Below, in pieces: positions 34,047 through 44,663 of a DNA stretch of 64,000 nucleotides. The stretch is taken from the NCBI GenBank assembly GCA_963709085.1, contig CAVPVB010000014.1, forward strand, positions 95,174 through 159,173, in the 5' to 3' direction. The notes below the pieces were generated by a model that had not been told where the DNA came from, searched no databases, and saw only the letters and a list, made by a program, of their open reading frames with translations. Position 1 is the stretch's first letter. Each line of letters starts with the position of its first letter. Position numbers and translations under genes: made by a program. Origin of the DNA: Rhodovastum sp963709085. GTDB taxonomy: Bacteria > Pseudomonadota > Alphaproteobacteria > Acetobacterales > Acetobacteraceae.

Positions 34047-34771
34047 CGCATTTTGGCTCACCGGAAGAGTGGATCGACTTACTCGAATCACAGGTGCCTG
34101 CTATTCTCGGTCTCGTCATCGACACGTGGGAGACCATGCCGCCACCGGCCGCGAACGAACGCGAAGACACGGTCTCCGAGAATTTATGTCGGTCCCTTCG
34201 CCAGTCCCGCAGCAGCTGTGACCTGCCATTCAGGATCGACGTGCAGTTGGTAGAACTTGACCCTGCCGCCGGTGAGGATCAGGGGCGGATGGACATCGTG
34301 TTCTCACCTCTCGCACCGCGCGAGGACATCTACTTCTGCCTGGAGTGCAAACGCCTCAACGTTCGCGAAGGGGATGAAATCCGGCCATATTTCGCCGAGT
34401 ATGTCCAATTTGGTATGCTCCGATTCGTTCGTGGGCAGTACGCACGCTCCGTGCGTTTCGGCGGGATGCTTGCCTTCGTGCTCGACGGCGACATAGCTGC
34501 TGCGATAGCCGGTGTCGAACGCAATATCAGCAACAATCATTGCAAATTAGGTATGGCCATGCCGGGGGCATTCCGACTGTCCTCTGCCCGGCCCAGCGAC
34601 AGCCGCGTTCGTGAAACCGGGCACCGTCGCGAAGCCGATCTGGGGCAGTTCGTCATTCAGCACCTATTCATGCCAGGCGATCCGAATGCCCCTCTGCGCC
34701 CGATGGTAGCGGCGAAGCCGCTGACGAAGTCCATGAGAAGAAACCAAGGAGGGGGGGCGCGAAGAAGCTGA
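34043..34771 (+). CDS. PD-(D/E)XK-like nuclease, partner of the methylase
   Basis: A 242-residue protein. GRMDIVFSPL (Asp about residue 84) followed by YFCLECKRLN (E-x-K about 101) is the D...ExK core of restriction-like endonucleases; a preceding Glu lies in the first helix (NEREDTVSE). The tail is basic (TKSMRRNQGGGARRS). It begins inside the stop of the methylase (ATGA), so the two are coupled. Together they resemble a restriction-modification pair lodged beside DISARM. Confidence 0.7.
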   Translation: MTHFGSPEEWIDLLESQVPAILGLVIDTWETMPPPAANEREDTVSENLCRSLRQSRSSCDLPFRIDVQLVELDPAAGEDQGRMDIVFSPLAPREDIYFCLECKRLNVREGDEIRPYFAEYVQFGMLRFVRGQYARSVRFGGMLAFVLDGDIAAAIAGVERNISNNHCKLGMAMPGAFRLSSARPSDSRVRETGHRREADLGQFVIQHLFMPGDPNAPLRPMVAAKPLTKSMRRNQGGGARRS

Positions 34772-34806
34772 CGTAAGTGTAGCCGGCGCCACTTCTTTAC
34801 GGAGAG

Positions 34807-34851
34807 AGGGCAGGCTGCCGTGTCGCCGGTCGTTGAAGGGTGCCCTGCCCT
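34807..34851. terminator. Hairpin between convergent genes
   Basis: AGGGCAGG (34807-34814) pairs with CCTGCCCT (34844-34851). It lies between the nuclease gene and drmB, which converge. No long T run follows on either strand, so terminator function is only probable. Confidence 0.35.
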
Positions 34852-34875
34852 TTGCGAGAAAGTGGCAAAGTCGAG

Positions 34876-36747
34876 CTAAGGGTGGTTGAAAAAGGCAGAT
34901 CCGTCTCCTGCAACCGTCTCGACGAGCAGCGCGCGATCCAGGAACCAGTTTCGACTCTCGCAGCTGGTCTCAGCGACCAGCAGACAGCCATGGCAGGCAG
35001 CGCCATGTAGCGCCCGATCGTCAGCACTCGATGCCGGGATATGGTCGCCACAGACGGGATCGTTCGAGCAGACTTCCAGCCGATCCAGCGCCGAGCGCAG
35101 GATCTGAGCGAAGCGATCAGCCGTGGCGACGAGGCCGCCGAGGGTCCCTTGGTTGCCGGCCGTGGCCGTGTAGATCAGGATGCCGCACTGGTCGATGCGC
35201 GTCTTCACCAACGGGTTCGGCAGTGCGTAGATGCGTTCCTTCAATGCGGTTGCTGGATAGCCACATTCGAGGGCGATCTCGCCCATCAGGGCGTGCGACA
35301 GGCTATGCAGCATCACGTATGTCGCGCCGGCGAACGGGGCAGCGCGCTCGCCACGAGCAGCCGCCCACACGGCATGGCCCGCGAGGAGGTTTTTGACCCG
35401 CTCGACAACGCCATCGCGGGCCAGCCAGGCCGCTACAGCATCAGGGTCGAAGTGGATAAAGAGCCCCTCCCCAAACTGCTCAACGGCTGGCAACCAATCG
35501 GCGCCCAGGCTCAGCGGAGCGCCGTCAACGGCGAGCCGTACGTCCTCCAGATCATTGTCGCCGACCGTCGCCGCTGCTTCGAAGCGGGTGAATCCATAAA
35601 GGCAGGAGACCTCCCGCAGGCGATGCACCGTGACCAGGCTTTTGATCCCGGCGCATTGTTGGGCATGGCTACGGTCCCATCGATCTCGGGACAGTGTCTC
35701 CGCAAACAGCAGCGAGCCCGGGCGGTTCTCGCCGATAAGCTCGCGGCCACTGGCGAACACCTCGAATTCAGCGAGCTTTGGTGGCAGAGAGGCATCCTGT
35801 TCGGACTGCTGCTTCAGCAACTGCACGCGCGCGAACACATCCGCATCGCTGTAACCTTCCAGCGAAGCCGCAAGGGCCTTGTGGGCACGGCGGACAATTT
35901 TGAGCTCGTCCGCGCTCTCGATCGCGACCAGGTCATCGAAATGCTTATGGACGAGACGCGACAGCTCATCTTCTCCAGTCGGCAGGGAGATGACCGTGGC
36001 GACCTGAGAGAAATAGGTGTTGGTGGCGGTGCGCGTGAGGAAGCGCAGGTTGTTGGTGCACCCCGCGGCGTCGCTGTCACCCAGCCAGGGCCGGTGCCCG
36101 TTGCACTTGCCGAGACGACCTGGCTGGAATGCCTGTTCCAGGGTAATAGATGCACCGCAGCCGCAAGTGACTCGCGTGTCGCGTGGATCGGCGCTGGTGC
36201 CACGTTCCTGAAGCCACAGCGGTTCCCGACAGTCGGTGCTGCCATGCACGACCCAGCGCCAGTTGATGTCCTGCAGGTGACCCTTCTCGCATCCGGCGAC
36301 GAAGCGGATCGGGGTGACGTCCACCTTTTTGCCGCTCTCAAGCTGATATTGGCGCCGACCGCCGTTCGGCAGCAGCTCCTTCCACACGACGAGCCGGCGG
36401 CGCTGTGTGCTACCGGGCTCCTGGCTCGATCCTGGTTCCGGTTCACACACGAACCAGGTCGGGAAAATGGTCACGGCCACGCCAGGTGGCTCTCGACCCT
36501 GTACCTCCTCGAACAGCGGCGGCGAGCGCAGGCTCAGCTTTTTGTTCTCCTCAAACCGCCCGGTTTCCTTGAGACGCTTTTCCAGTAGTTCGGCGAGGCG
36601 GCGCTCGGCGATCGGCTTGAACGCCGCATCCCGCATATCCCATCGTTCGAGGCCGCCGACGAGGACGGAACGGGTTGGCAGGTCGATCATCGCGCCAGGA
36701 CCGAAGGTTGTAATCAGTTGACTAAAGCGTTGCAGGGTTCGAGCCAT
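34876..36747 (-). CDS. drmB: DrmB, DUF1998-containing DISARM protein
   Basis: A 623-residue protein beginning ARTLQRFSQLITTFGPGAMI, the usual DrmB start. The C-terminal DUF1998 region holds a zinc-type cysteine cluster (CSNDPVCGDH, then ACHGCLLVAETSCESRNW). Another pair of cysteine sites (CEKGHLQDI, CGCGASI, then C in DAAGCTNNL) lies in the middle. DrmB forms a complex with the helicase DrmA that loads on foreign DNA ends. It is downstream of drmA and a 68-aa ORF. Intact. Confidence 0.9.
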   Translation of the reverse strand: MARTLQRFSQLITTFGPGAMIDLPTRSVLVGGLERWDMRDAAFKPIAERRLAELLEKRLKETGRFEENKKLSLRSPPLFEEVQGREPPGVAVTIFPTWFVCEPEPGSSQEPGSTQRRRLVVWKELLPNGGRRQYQLESGKKVDVTPIRFVAGCEKGHLQDINWRWVVHGSTDCREPLWLQERGTSADPRDTRVTCGCGASITLEQAFQPGRLGKCNGHRPWLGDSDAAGCTNNLRFLTRTATNTYFSQVATVISLPTGEDELSRLVHKHFDDLVAIESADELKIVRRAHKALAASLEGYSDADVFARVQLLKQQSEQDASLPPKLAEFEVFASGRELIGENRPGSLLFAETLSRDRWDRSHAQQCAGIKSLVTVHRLREVSCLYGFTRFEAAATVGDNDLEDVRLAVDGAPLSLGADWLPAVEQFGEGLFIHFDPDAVAAWLARDGVVERVKNLLAGHAVWAAARGERAAPFAGATYVMLHSLSHALMGEIALECGYPATALKERIYALPNPLVKTRIDQCGILIYTATAGNQGTLGGLVATADRFAQILRSALDRLEVCSNDPVCGDHIPASSADDRALHGAACHGCLLVAETSCESRNWFLDRALLVETVAGDGSAFFNHP

Positions 36748-36759
36748 GGGCGGTACTCC

Positions 36760-36966
36760 TCAGTCCAAGTCGGCGGCGTTGGCGATCGGAGCACAGAACG
36801 GATCGCGCACCTTCAGGTAGGCATTCGGCTCGACATCACGCATTGAGCGGCCGGCGGTAAACCGCTGATGCGCAGGCGATAGGTTCGACAAGGCAGGGTC
36901 GAGCGGTTCGCAAAGAAGGCGTGCTGGCCGCTTCCCATAATTGAAGGTGCCTCCGTTGTGGATCAT
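36760..36966 (-). CDS. Small hypothetical ORF between drmA and drmB
   Basis: 68 residues (MIHNGGTFNYGKRPARLLCE, then FTAGRSMRDVEPNAYLKVRD). Its ATG overlaps the drmA stop (ATGA) and it ends 12 nt before drmB, so it is set in the operon by position. No domain recognised. Confidence 0.55.
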   Translation of the reverse strand: MIHNGGTFNYGKRPARLLCEPLDPALSNLSPAHQRFTAGRSMRDVEPNAYLKVRDPFCAPIANAADLD

Positions 36967-39900
36967 CTCTCCTCAACGACCGTGATCCAGTCGCGCATCA
37001 GGCCCTCGATGGCATCACGCAACGCGGCATGTCCTCCAGCCACTGCGTCAGCGGGCGCCCGCGCGAGCAGTGCGTCGCACACCAGCTTCTGCACTGGCTC
37101 GTGATCCAGCAATGCGCACACTGCCTGCTCGGGTGTCAGGCTTGGGTCGATGTGCCGGGCGATGGTGACAACCACGGCGGCGAGCGCTCGGTCCAGAGCC
37201 CGCGCTGCCGACGGCGTGACGCTGGTGGCTTCGACCGCGCGGTAGAAGGTCCGATGGAAATGACCGAATTGCTCGTAGTGCATTCGGTCGCGCGGCTTAT
37301 GAAGGTTCAAAATGGTCACCACAAGGCCGGGCCGGTGATGATCGCGGCCCACTCGGCTGGTGGCCTGGATGTATTCCGCTGCGGTCTTTGGCTGGCCTTG
37401 CACGACCATCAGGCCGAGACGAGTGATATCCAAACCGACCGAGATCATGTTGGTCGCCAAAGCGACGTCCACCACGTCTGGCGATCCATCGAAGGCGGAT
37501 TCGAGAATCCGCTTTGCCTCCGCGACCTGATCTGTGTTAACCCGAGAGGTCAGTTCAAGCACGTCGCGCACAAATCTGTCTTTGAACGGGCCGACCGTTT
37601 CCCCGTGGCGCTTGCGATCGGAGCCATAGCACCTGGTGCGCGTTCGAACTTCGTCCTCCACGATCCGTCGTGCGCCGCCGAGTTCACGCAGGGCGTTGAA
37701 GTAGCAGAGCGCTGTCATATAGGGATCGGCGGGGCTGCCTTTCCGTGGACCGCCGGAGGCATCATAGGCTGCCTGCGCTGCAGCCTGCAGAGTGGTAAGT
37801 GCCCGCAGAAAGACCAGCTTCGGTCCGCGCCCCTGGGCGGCGAGGCCGATGTACCAGCGTGGCGGATTGTAGGCATCGTTCAGCGTCTTCGCGAAGAAGC
37901 TGTCGGTCGCTTCGATGCCGGGCGGCGGGAACATCGCGGTTTTATCGCGGTCGAAGAGCGCCCTAATTTGCTGCGCCGCGCGGCGCACCGTGGCGGTGGA
38001 CGCCACAATCTTCGGGCGGATGCGCTGACCCTCGAATACCCGGGTTGTAAGTCGGTCGATCGCGGCTTCATAAAGTCCGGCGACGGTGCCGAGCGGACCG
38101 GAAATCAGGTGCAGTTCGTCCTGGATGATCAGGTCTGGCGGGTCCAGCGACCAGCCATTGAACAGCTTCTGCCCCCCCTGCTCGCTTGCACCGTAGAACC
38201 CTTGTGCAGCATCAAAGCGGTCAGCGCCGCCCAGCAGCGCGCCGGACGGGCCTACCCAGGGAAGACTTGCGAATTTGTCGACAGTCGCGATCACGAAGGC
38301 GGGCAGGCGCCGATAGATCGGCTCATCGACGGTCAGCACTGGCAGCGCGCGATTGCCGGTGAAGTCGCAGCTGCCGTTGACGCAGCGGATTTCCATGTTC
38401 GTCGGCGCGCGGTCGTTCGGCGTGCAGCGGAAGCTCTCGCGCCCAAAGGGAGTGCCGCACCACGGACACGCCTTTATCGGCGCGGGTGCCCGCTTGCCGA
38501 ACTGGCGGAATTTCTTCACGCGCGTTACCGCGGTGTCGTCGCCGGTGTTGTTCACACCGCCGAGGCGGTTCGGCGACGCATCGCCGCCGACCCACAGCCC
38601 GATCTCGATTGGCCAGTCGCCGAGAAGCTTCCGCCCCTTGTCGTCCACCATCTTCGGGTCGATGCGCATCAGCTCCAGCGCGCAGATCACGCCGGCGGCG
38701 CGCGACAATTGGTCGAGCGTCAGCAGGCGCAGGGTGTAGCGCATGATCACCGTGACGCCGGCGCCGAGCACCCCCGATGCGGTCAGGCGACGGTGCGCGA
38801 TCGCGAACGCAGCCAAACCAAGATAGGCTTCCGTCTTGCCGCCGCCGGTAGGGAAGAACAGCAGGTCCACCAGCTCTCGCTCGGCGCTGCGCTTGTCTTG
38901 CAGCGAGCGCAGGTTCAGCAGGATGAAGGCAAGCTGGAAAGGCCGCCATGTCGGGTCACGCTGTGCGGCCGGGTCACCACCAGGGCCAGCGTTGCGGCGC
39001 CGTGCTGCACGCGCGACAGCGCTGTTCATAAGCGCAAAAGCCTTACGGGCGTGCGGGTCAGACCGCAACAGGCTGATGCCGTCCGTGATACGGGCGCGCG
39101 CCTGTTCCATGGCTTGGATCAGCTTCTCGCCCGTCTCGCGGCGCCGGGGTGCGGCGAGCTTGCCGGCAAGGGAGTGCTGGGCCTCGATCCACGCGCCATA
39201 GAGCGCAGGCAGGCCGGCGAGCTCTTCTGACAATTCTTCGGCGCCAACATCGGCCAGGGTCGCCAGCTTCTCCATGCCGAACGTCACGCCTGGCATGTCT
39301 TCGTTCGGCGCGACACGGGGCACCTCGGCGACCGGTAACGGGTCGGAGTGGGCGTGGCGCACAATGGCGTCCCCGTCTGTTTCCCAAGCCGCAGAGGTGC
39401 CGCGGCCGACGGCGTAGTCGGCAACGTCGCGATAGTGGAGATCGGCCAGGCGCAGGTCGTCGTCGCTTGCGTGATAACCGGAGAGATCGTAACGCGGGCT
39501 GAAGCCCTGCTCACAGCGCAGGTCGAGGCGGACCTGGAAGGCGTAGACCACGTCGGCGTGGCGGCGATGCACTCTGGGTCGGCGGTTCACGAGGAAGACC
39601 GAAACGGCACGGACTGTTCGCGGCCCTTCCGGCGCCTGAAAGGTGAGCGGGCGCGCGTGGACGGTTAATTCCAGCCCGCCGCCAGGCACTTGTGGCGCGG
39701 CGCTGTCCGGCACCGTGCGGCGGCTAATGCCGTCCGGTACTGGCAGACGAAGCGTTTGGCGGCGCGGGATGCGGACCCAGTCCACATTGGGAACCGCTGC
39801 CTTGCCGTCGGCGCCGTCAGCGGGGCCTTCGATCAGCAGCGTCGGAGGCAGTGGTGGCTCGGTGACGTAGTCGCCCCAGGTGAGCTCGACATCCAGTTCC

Positions 39901-40250
39901 TTCACGTCGGGAGGCAGCAGAACGGTCAGCCCGAGCGAGGACGGCAGGAAGCGTAGCTTCGTTGTGGCAGGCTCGGCATCGCCGTCGTCGCCGGCTGCGC
40001 CGCCGGCTCCGCCCGCATCGCGGCCTTCGACGGCGTTCTCCTGCTCTTCCTGAGCGGCGAGGTCATCGGCGTCGGGGGCGTCATCGGCGGGCGTGATGAA
40101 GCCGGTGAGATACCATCGTGACGGCGTCTCGCCGAGCCGCTCGCGGGCGAGATCGGCATCGTCCGGGCCGGGGCCGACCAGATCGCGACGCAGCGTCTCG
40201 ACCATCCAGCGCCGTACGGCGGGGCTATCGGGGAATGCGGGATCGGTCAT
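36963..40250 (-). CDS. drmA: DrmA, DISARM helicase
   Basis: A 1095-residue SF2-type helicase. Walker A is FFPTGGGKTEAYLG (about residue 467), DELH box DLIIQDELHLISG (about 711), motif III STATVRRA, motif VI QATSRVGRD (about 966). A zinc-finger insert has CPWCG and CVNGSC. The N-terminal 300 residues form the DISARM-specific beta-rich region (LPSSLGLTVLLPP). Start overlaps the drmMI stop (ATGA). With DrmB it forms the core complex of DISARM. Intact. Confidence 0.93.
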   Translation of the reverse strand: MTDPAFPDSPAVRRWMVETLRRDLVGPGPDDADLARERLGETPSRWYLTGFITPADDAPDADDLAAQEEQENAVEGRDAGGAGGAAGDDGDAEPATTKLRFLPSSLGLTVLLPPDVKELDVELTWGDYVTEPPLPPTLLIEGPADGADGKAAVPNVDWVRIPRRQTLRLPVPDGISRRTVPDSAAPQVPGGGLELTVHARPLTFQAPEGPRTVRAVSVFLVNRRPRVHRRHADVVYAFQVRLDLRCEQGFSPRYDLSGYHASDDDLRLADLHYRDVADYAVGRGTSAAWETDGDAIVRHAHSDPLPVAEVPRVAPNEDMPGVTFGMEKLATLADVGAEELSEELAGLPALYGAWIEAQHSLAGKLAAPRRRETGEKLIQAMEQARARITDGISLLRSDPHARKAFALMNSAVARAARRRNAGPGGDPAAQRDPTWRPFQLAFILLNLRSLQDKRSAERELVDLLFFPTGGGKTEAYLGLAAFAIAHRRLTASGVLGAGVTVIMRYTLRLLTLDQLSRAAGVICALELMRIDPKMVDDKGRKLLGDWPIEIGLWVGGDASPNRLGGVNNTGDDTAVTRVKKFRQFGKRAPAPIKACPWCGTPFGRESFRCTPNDRAPTNMEIRCVNGSCDFTGNRALPVLTVDEPIYRRLPAFVIATVDKFASLPWVGPSGALLGGADRFDAAQGFYGASEQGGQKLFNGWSLDPPDLIIQDELHLISGPLGTVAGLYEAAIDRLTTRVFEGQRIRPKIVASTATVRRAAQQIRALFDRDKTAMFPPPGIEATDSFFAKTLNDAYNPPRWYIGLAAQGRGPKLVFLRALTTLQAAAQAAYDASGGPRKGSPADPYMTALCYFNALRELGGARRIVEDEVRTRTRCYGSDRKRHGETVGPFKDRFVRDVLELTSRVNTDQVAEAKRILESAFDGSPDVVDVALATNMISVGLDITRLGLMVVQGQPKTAAEYIQATSRVGRDHHRPGLVVTILNLHKPRDRMHYEQFGHFHRTFYRAVEATSVTPSAARALDRALAAVVVTIARHIDPSLTPEQAVCALLDHEPVQKLVCDALLARAPADAVAGGHAALRDAIEGLMRDWITVVEER

Positions 40251-43200
40251 GCGTCCTCCAAGTCGTCATCGGCAGGCCCGCGCGCGGGCGCGAGTCCGGC
40301 CGCCCGTTCCTCGGCGGCGCGTTGGGCGTTCAGGTCGAGCAGACGGGCCAGCACCTCGTCGCGGAACGGCGCTGGCCAAAACAGCCGGCCCTGGTAGCGG
40401 TGGTCGGGTTCGGTGTCCTCGGTGAGGAATTGAGGTGCGGCGCGATCGGCGAGGTCGTCCCAGCCGTAAGCGCGGAGGACCGCAAGGTCCATTTCGTGGT
40501 GCAGCTCACGCAGACGCTGGATGTCGGGGGCCGTCTCGGCTGAGTCATGGAAGCGGTTGTAGGTCTTGGTCAGCCCCTCGTTGCGGGCAACCATAAGGGT
40601 CGCACGGTGGTCATGGTAAGCCATTGCCGGGGAGACTAAACAAACATCCAGTTCGTGAATTAGTGGAAAGGCGAATGTCTCAAGGCAGTCGGACGGGGTG
40701 TACCGGATATCGTCTTTCATTGATGAAGCAAAAAAACGAGCCCATGTCTCGTGCGCCCTGCTTTGAAGGCTCGAAAGCATAGATGGAGACTCGTCAACAA
40801 TTATTCCAAGAGTATTAGCGTAAATACGGTCTGTCTGGAGCCATACAAACGCAAGGTGCGGCGCCGCGCCTACATTGGTTGCCAATACGCGGCAGGAGTT
40901 TCTGAGTGCATCTCGCAAAGCTGGCCGTTTGTCTGCGTACTGCCACCAACGATGGCGGAGCGCATCTCGCTTTTGTACATCACGCTCAGGCTTAACCCGC
41001 TGCTGGACGATCGCGAGCAAATCAGGCCAGTCAGCCTGCCACTGGTTCTGGATAATCCTCTGGTACGATGCCGGAAGTACGACATTTCGCTCGCTCCCGT
41101 TCGTTCATCACTGCCCAACTCTTCGCTAAATTCTCCCGCTTTAGCGGAAAGTCGTTGAAGTCAATGCACCAGCGGCGATGGGACTGCCGAGGATGGTTGT
41201 TTACTTCCTCGCCGCCGAGATAGGGAAAGATGCGGTCGGCATTGTGCCTGTCTATCGCGATCAGTCGGTGCATCTCATTCACTGAGCTCCGCTTTTCCCT
41301 TTGTGGCCGCCTCATCGTCGAAAGTGAACCCTAGACCTAGTGCTCTGCGTCATTAATATTGCGGTTAATGGCTAAAAATGAAACCGCATGACGGCGGAGC
41401 CGTGTATTGAAGCAGCCTCAGCAGCACAGGCATCTTTCATTGTCGTAGGCAGATGATCAGGGACATCTGAATGCTCAACTACCGCAAAATGAACGACGCA
41501 TTGCACTAGCAAGATGCAGCCTTGAAATGCCTTGCCCGCATTCGCTGCCAGCGGCGTTGGCGAAGCGTCGAGGTCACCTTCGACCAAGTATGCGGAAATC
41601 CGTCGCACCTGTCGCCCGTCCAGAACGGAGCTACGCCCATGGCCGCGCAACACATGCACCACTGACACGATAACCGCTGCCTCGCCCGGCCAGCGCAGCC
41701 GTCGAACCGCTCGTACGATGCTCCCGCCTTTTGCTAGCAAGACGCTAGACCCGGTCTCGCGCGTGTCGCCCTGGCCGATTGTGTTGGTGGCGATCAGACC
41801 AAAGCAGCTACCACACCGCAGCAAGTTAAATGCTCGGCGGAAGAAATGCGCCACCAGATCAGCGTTTCCATGCGCCCCTTCGTGTAGCATCTGTAGCCAC
41901 CCAGCATAGCGGTCGCCATGCTCTGTCGAAATATGCCTGCCTCCGAGGAACGGCGGATTGCCAACGATTGCGTCGAACCCCGGATTGTCACGGACGAACA
42001 CCTCGGGAAATTCGATGTGCCAGTGAAGCGGCCGGATCGTACGCGAACCACAGCGCAGTAGCGCTGTGCGCTCGCCGACGTGCTGCCAGAATGCGGCCTG
42101 GTCGGAGCCACCCGCCCACATCTCCAGTTCTGCTCGCGCTCGTTCCCGCACCCGGTCCTTGTCGTCCATGAAGAACGTAGCGACGACTGCGTCGCCGAGG
42201 CGCCGCACATCATTCAGTCGCCCTTCGGCACGGCGATGCCTTGCCTCCTGGATGGAGCGCATGACGTCGTCCGCAGCCTCGCGAATTTCGGCTCGCGCTT
42301 CCAGCACCTGCGCGACACGTTCGCGCAGGAAGCCCTGGTATAGCGGCAGGGCGGTCTGTGTGTCGGTCCAGCGCAAGCCGGCAATCTGAGCCTGGGTCAG
42401 CCCGACCAGGCTGTCGCCCGATTTCAGGGCATGATCGAGGAAGGTGAATTCGTGGTCGCGTGCCAGCGTCGCCAGCCAGAGCGACAGCCGGGCGAGATCG
42501 ACGGCGAGCGGATTGCGATCCACGCCGTAGAGGCAGCGCTGCGCAACCACCCGTCGGGCATGCAAATCTTCGTCCTCATCGAGCGGGATCGCCGGCCGCT
42601 TGTCCGGCCAGCGTGCCCAGGCTTCGGTCAGCCGTGTTGCGAGTTGGCGGCAAGCTTCCACCAGGAAGGCGCCGGAGCCCATGGCCGGATCGCAGACCTT
42701 CAGATCGAGCACCTGCTCCGGCGTGGCGTCGGGACCGAGGCGTTCAAAGGCCGGTTCCAGCGCATGGCGCACGATCGGCTCGGTCAGCGTGCGCGGCGTG
42801 TAGTGGCTGCCAGTGCGCCGGCGCTCTGCTGTTGGCTGAAGCACCGGCGTTCCGACTGGCAGCACGCGCTTGCCCGGCGAGCCACGCTCGTCGGCAATGG
42901 GTTCCAGCGCGGCGGCCATGCCCTCGACGCCGGCGGCCTCCTTGATCGCCTTCTGCTGGCGGGCAGTGAGTTGGCCGCGTTCGGCCTCTTCCTTCAGGAA
43001 GCGCAGCCGGTCCTCGCCCTTGCGGGCAGCGAGCGCGGCGAGATCGACGAACACCGGCGTGCGGTTATGCTTGCCGGCGCGGATGGCGAGAACGGGGCCA
43101 GTCGCGCGCTCAACCGAGAACCCCATCACCGTCTCATAGACCGAGCCGATCTGCTCGACGTCGAGCGTCCGATAGGACAGGCGCTCGCCCTTCAGCATCA

Positions 43201-44392
43201 TCAACCCGTCCAGGATGCGCAGGACGGTGCCGTCGGTGACGCGGGGGATGCGCGGCGGCTCTGCCACTGTTGCGCGGCCTTCGAGGAACGGAAAGGTGCC
43301 GGGGTCGAACAGGCTGCCGCCGCGCGGCCGAATCCAGCCGGTGCCATCGCCGGCATGCAGCAGGCGGAACAGCGCCAGCATCTGCCCCCACGCCCCCAGC
43401 CGCTCTTCCATCGTGTCCGGGTTGCGGGCGGAGTCATCCAACAGCCGGGCATGCAGGCCGCGCAGGGCATAGCCCTGATCGTAGAAGGCGCGCGCGGCTG
43501 GATCGGTGCGCGACGGGATGAGATCGCGGTCTTCCGCATAGAGCAGGAACACCAGACGCAGCAGGACTGTCAGCAGACCTTCGTAGACGAAGGTCGAGCG
43601 GCTCCCGGCCAGGTCGCCGATCAGCGCCGGTTCGGCAGCCCACAGGCCGCGCAGCAATTCGTGCAGGGCACCGAGCACCTGCTCCGACAGCGCGCTGGAA
43701 ACGGCGGCCTGCGCTTCCCGAGAGCGGCGCAGCAGTGCCGGGAGGCGGCGGTCGGACGCGTCGTTGAACAGGCGGAAGCCGCCGAGCAGCAGCTTCAGCC
43801 CGCCGAGCATGGGGCGGCCGGCGACGGTGCCGAGTGGGCGCAGGGGGAACGCGATCCAGCCGGAGGTCTCGCCGCGCGGCGCATGCACCAGGCGCAGTTC
43901 GGTATCGCTGATCAGCACGCCCGTAGGGATGTCGAGTTCGCGCAGTAGGCGCTCGAACCGCTGGTGCGGGGTTGCTTCCCAGCCTTCGAGGGCGCCGCGC
44001 TGGTCGGGATCGATGCCTGACGGCTCGATCTTCACCAGCAGCTGCCAGCCTTCCTCGCCGCCGGCGGCGCGCACCGCCCAGTCCGGGGCGAGGGTCGTGT
44101 CGTATTCCGGCAGCCGGCGGAACAGCTCCTCCGGCAAGGGCGGGCCGCCCGGGCTACCGGCAACCTGTGCGGCGGGCCAGCCAAGGATGTTCCCGAACAG
44201 ACGCCAGGGTTCCGGCAGTGCGCGGGGAGCGGGCTCGGCTACGAGCAGCTCGGCGAATTCGCTGGTCTGGTACTGGGTCTGGCGTTCCGGCGCGAGGCCA
44301 AGCTCCTTCAGCAACGAGGCCGCGACGACAAGGCCGACCGGTTGGACGTGGTCGAGCCACTCGATATCAGGATCAAAGACAGCATCGAACAT
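40247..44392 (-). pseudogene. drmMI: DrmMI, DISARM class 1 N6-adenine methylase, inactivated
   Basis: The protein opens MFDAVFDPDIEWLDHVQPVG, with SAM motif I DPAMGSGAFLVEAC and motif IV VGNPPFLGGR. After AFQGCIL the frame enters a 167-bp insertion (41340-41506) and stops at about 41372. Deleting that insertion with one TA restores GLGFTFDDEAATKG in frame. A second lesion, one extra base near 41040, cuts off the last 257 residues (DLLAIVQQRVKPERD...). It would have marked host DNA against DISARM. Two lesions make it non-functional as read. Confidence 0.85.
41340..41506. mobile_element. 167-bp MITE-like insertion flanked by TA, in drmMI
   Basis: Ends GTGCTCTGCGTCATTAATAT and, on the complement, GTGCAATGCGTCGTTCATTT: an imperfect inverted repeat of about 28 bp (first 12 bases differ at two positions). 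TA is present on both sides (41338-41339 and 41507-41508), the duplication typical of IS630/Tc1-like elements. It has no coding capacity. Its removal restores the drmMI frame. Confidence 0.8.
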
Positions 44393-44395
44393 GGG

Positions 44396-44607
44396 TCAGC
44401 CTGTCACCGGCCAGAGATAGACGAGGCCCACTGGCTCAAGCCGATGGGCGCGGACGGCGTAGCCAGCGCGAACCCGATCCGGTTCGCTCTCAAGCTCGCG
44501 CTCGATGTCTTGCAGCCGCCCTGCCCAATGGCGCCGGTCGCGCTCACGCTGCCGGCGCTCTTCATCGGCGACGCCTGGCAAGGACAGCTGCCCGTCATGG
44601 GGCAGAA
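44396..44607 (-). pseudogene. drmD: DrmD, C-terminal fragment left of the Tn3-family transposon
   Basis: Reads LPLLPHDGQLSLPGV, ERDRRHWAGRLQDIERELES, then AHRLEPVGLVYLWPV and stop, the normal end of DrmD helicases. It begins at the transposon's inverted repeat. The remainder of drmD is at 49223-52326. Confidence 0.8.
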
Positions 44608-44663
44608 GGGGCAACCGTGCGAAAACGTACGCTAGCGTATTGCACGCAATGTTGAGGGTAGGC

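Noticed and set aside
35041..36588. 515-codon open frame opposite drmB
   Set aside because: Antisense shadow of drmB.
37029..39230. 733-codon open frame on the plus strand opposite drmA
   Set aside because: Antisense shadow of a GC-rich gene; no domain pattern, no ribosome site, while the drmA strand has all helicase motifs.
42431..43948. 505-codon open frame opposite drmMI
   Set aside because: Antisense shadow; the methylase motifs lie on the minus strand.
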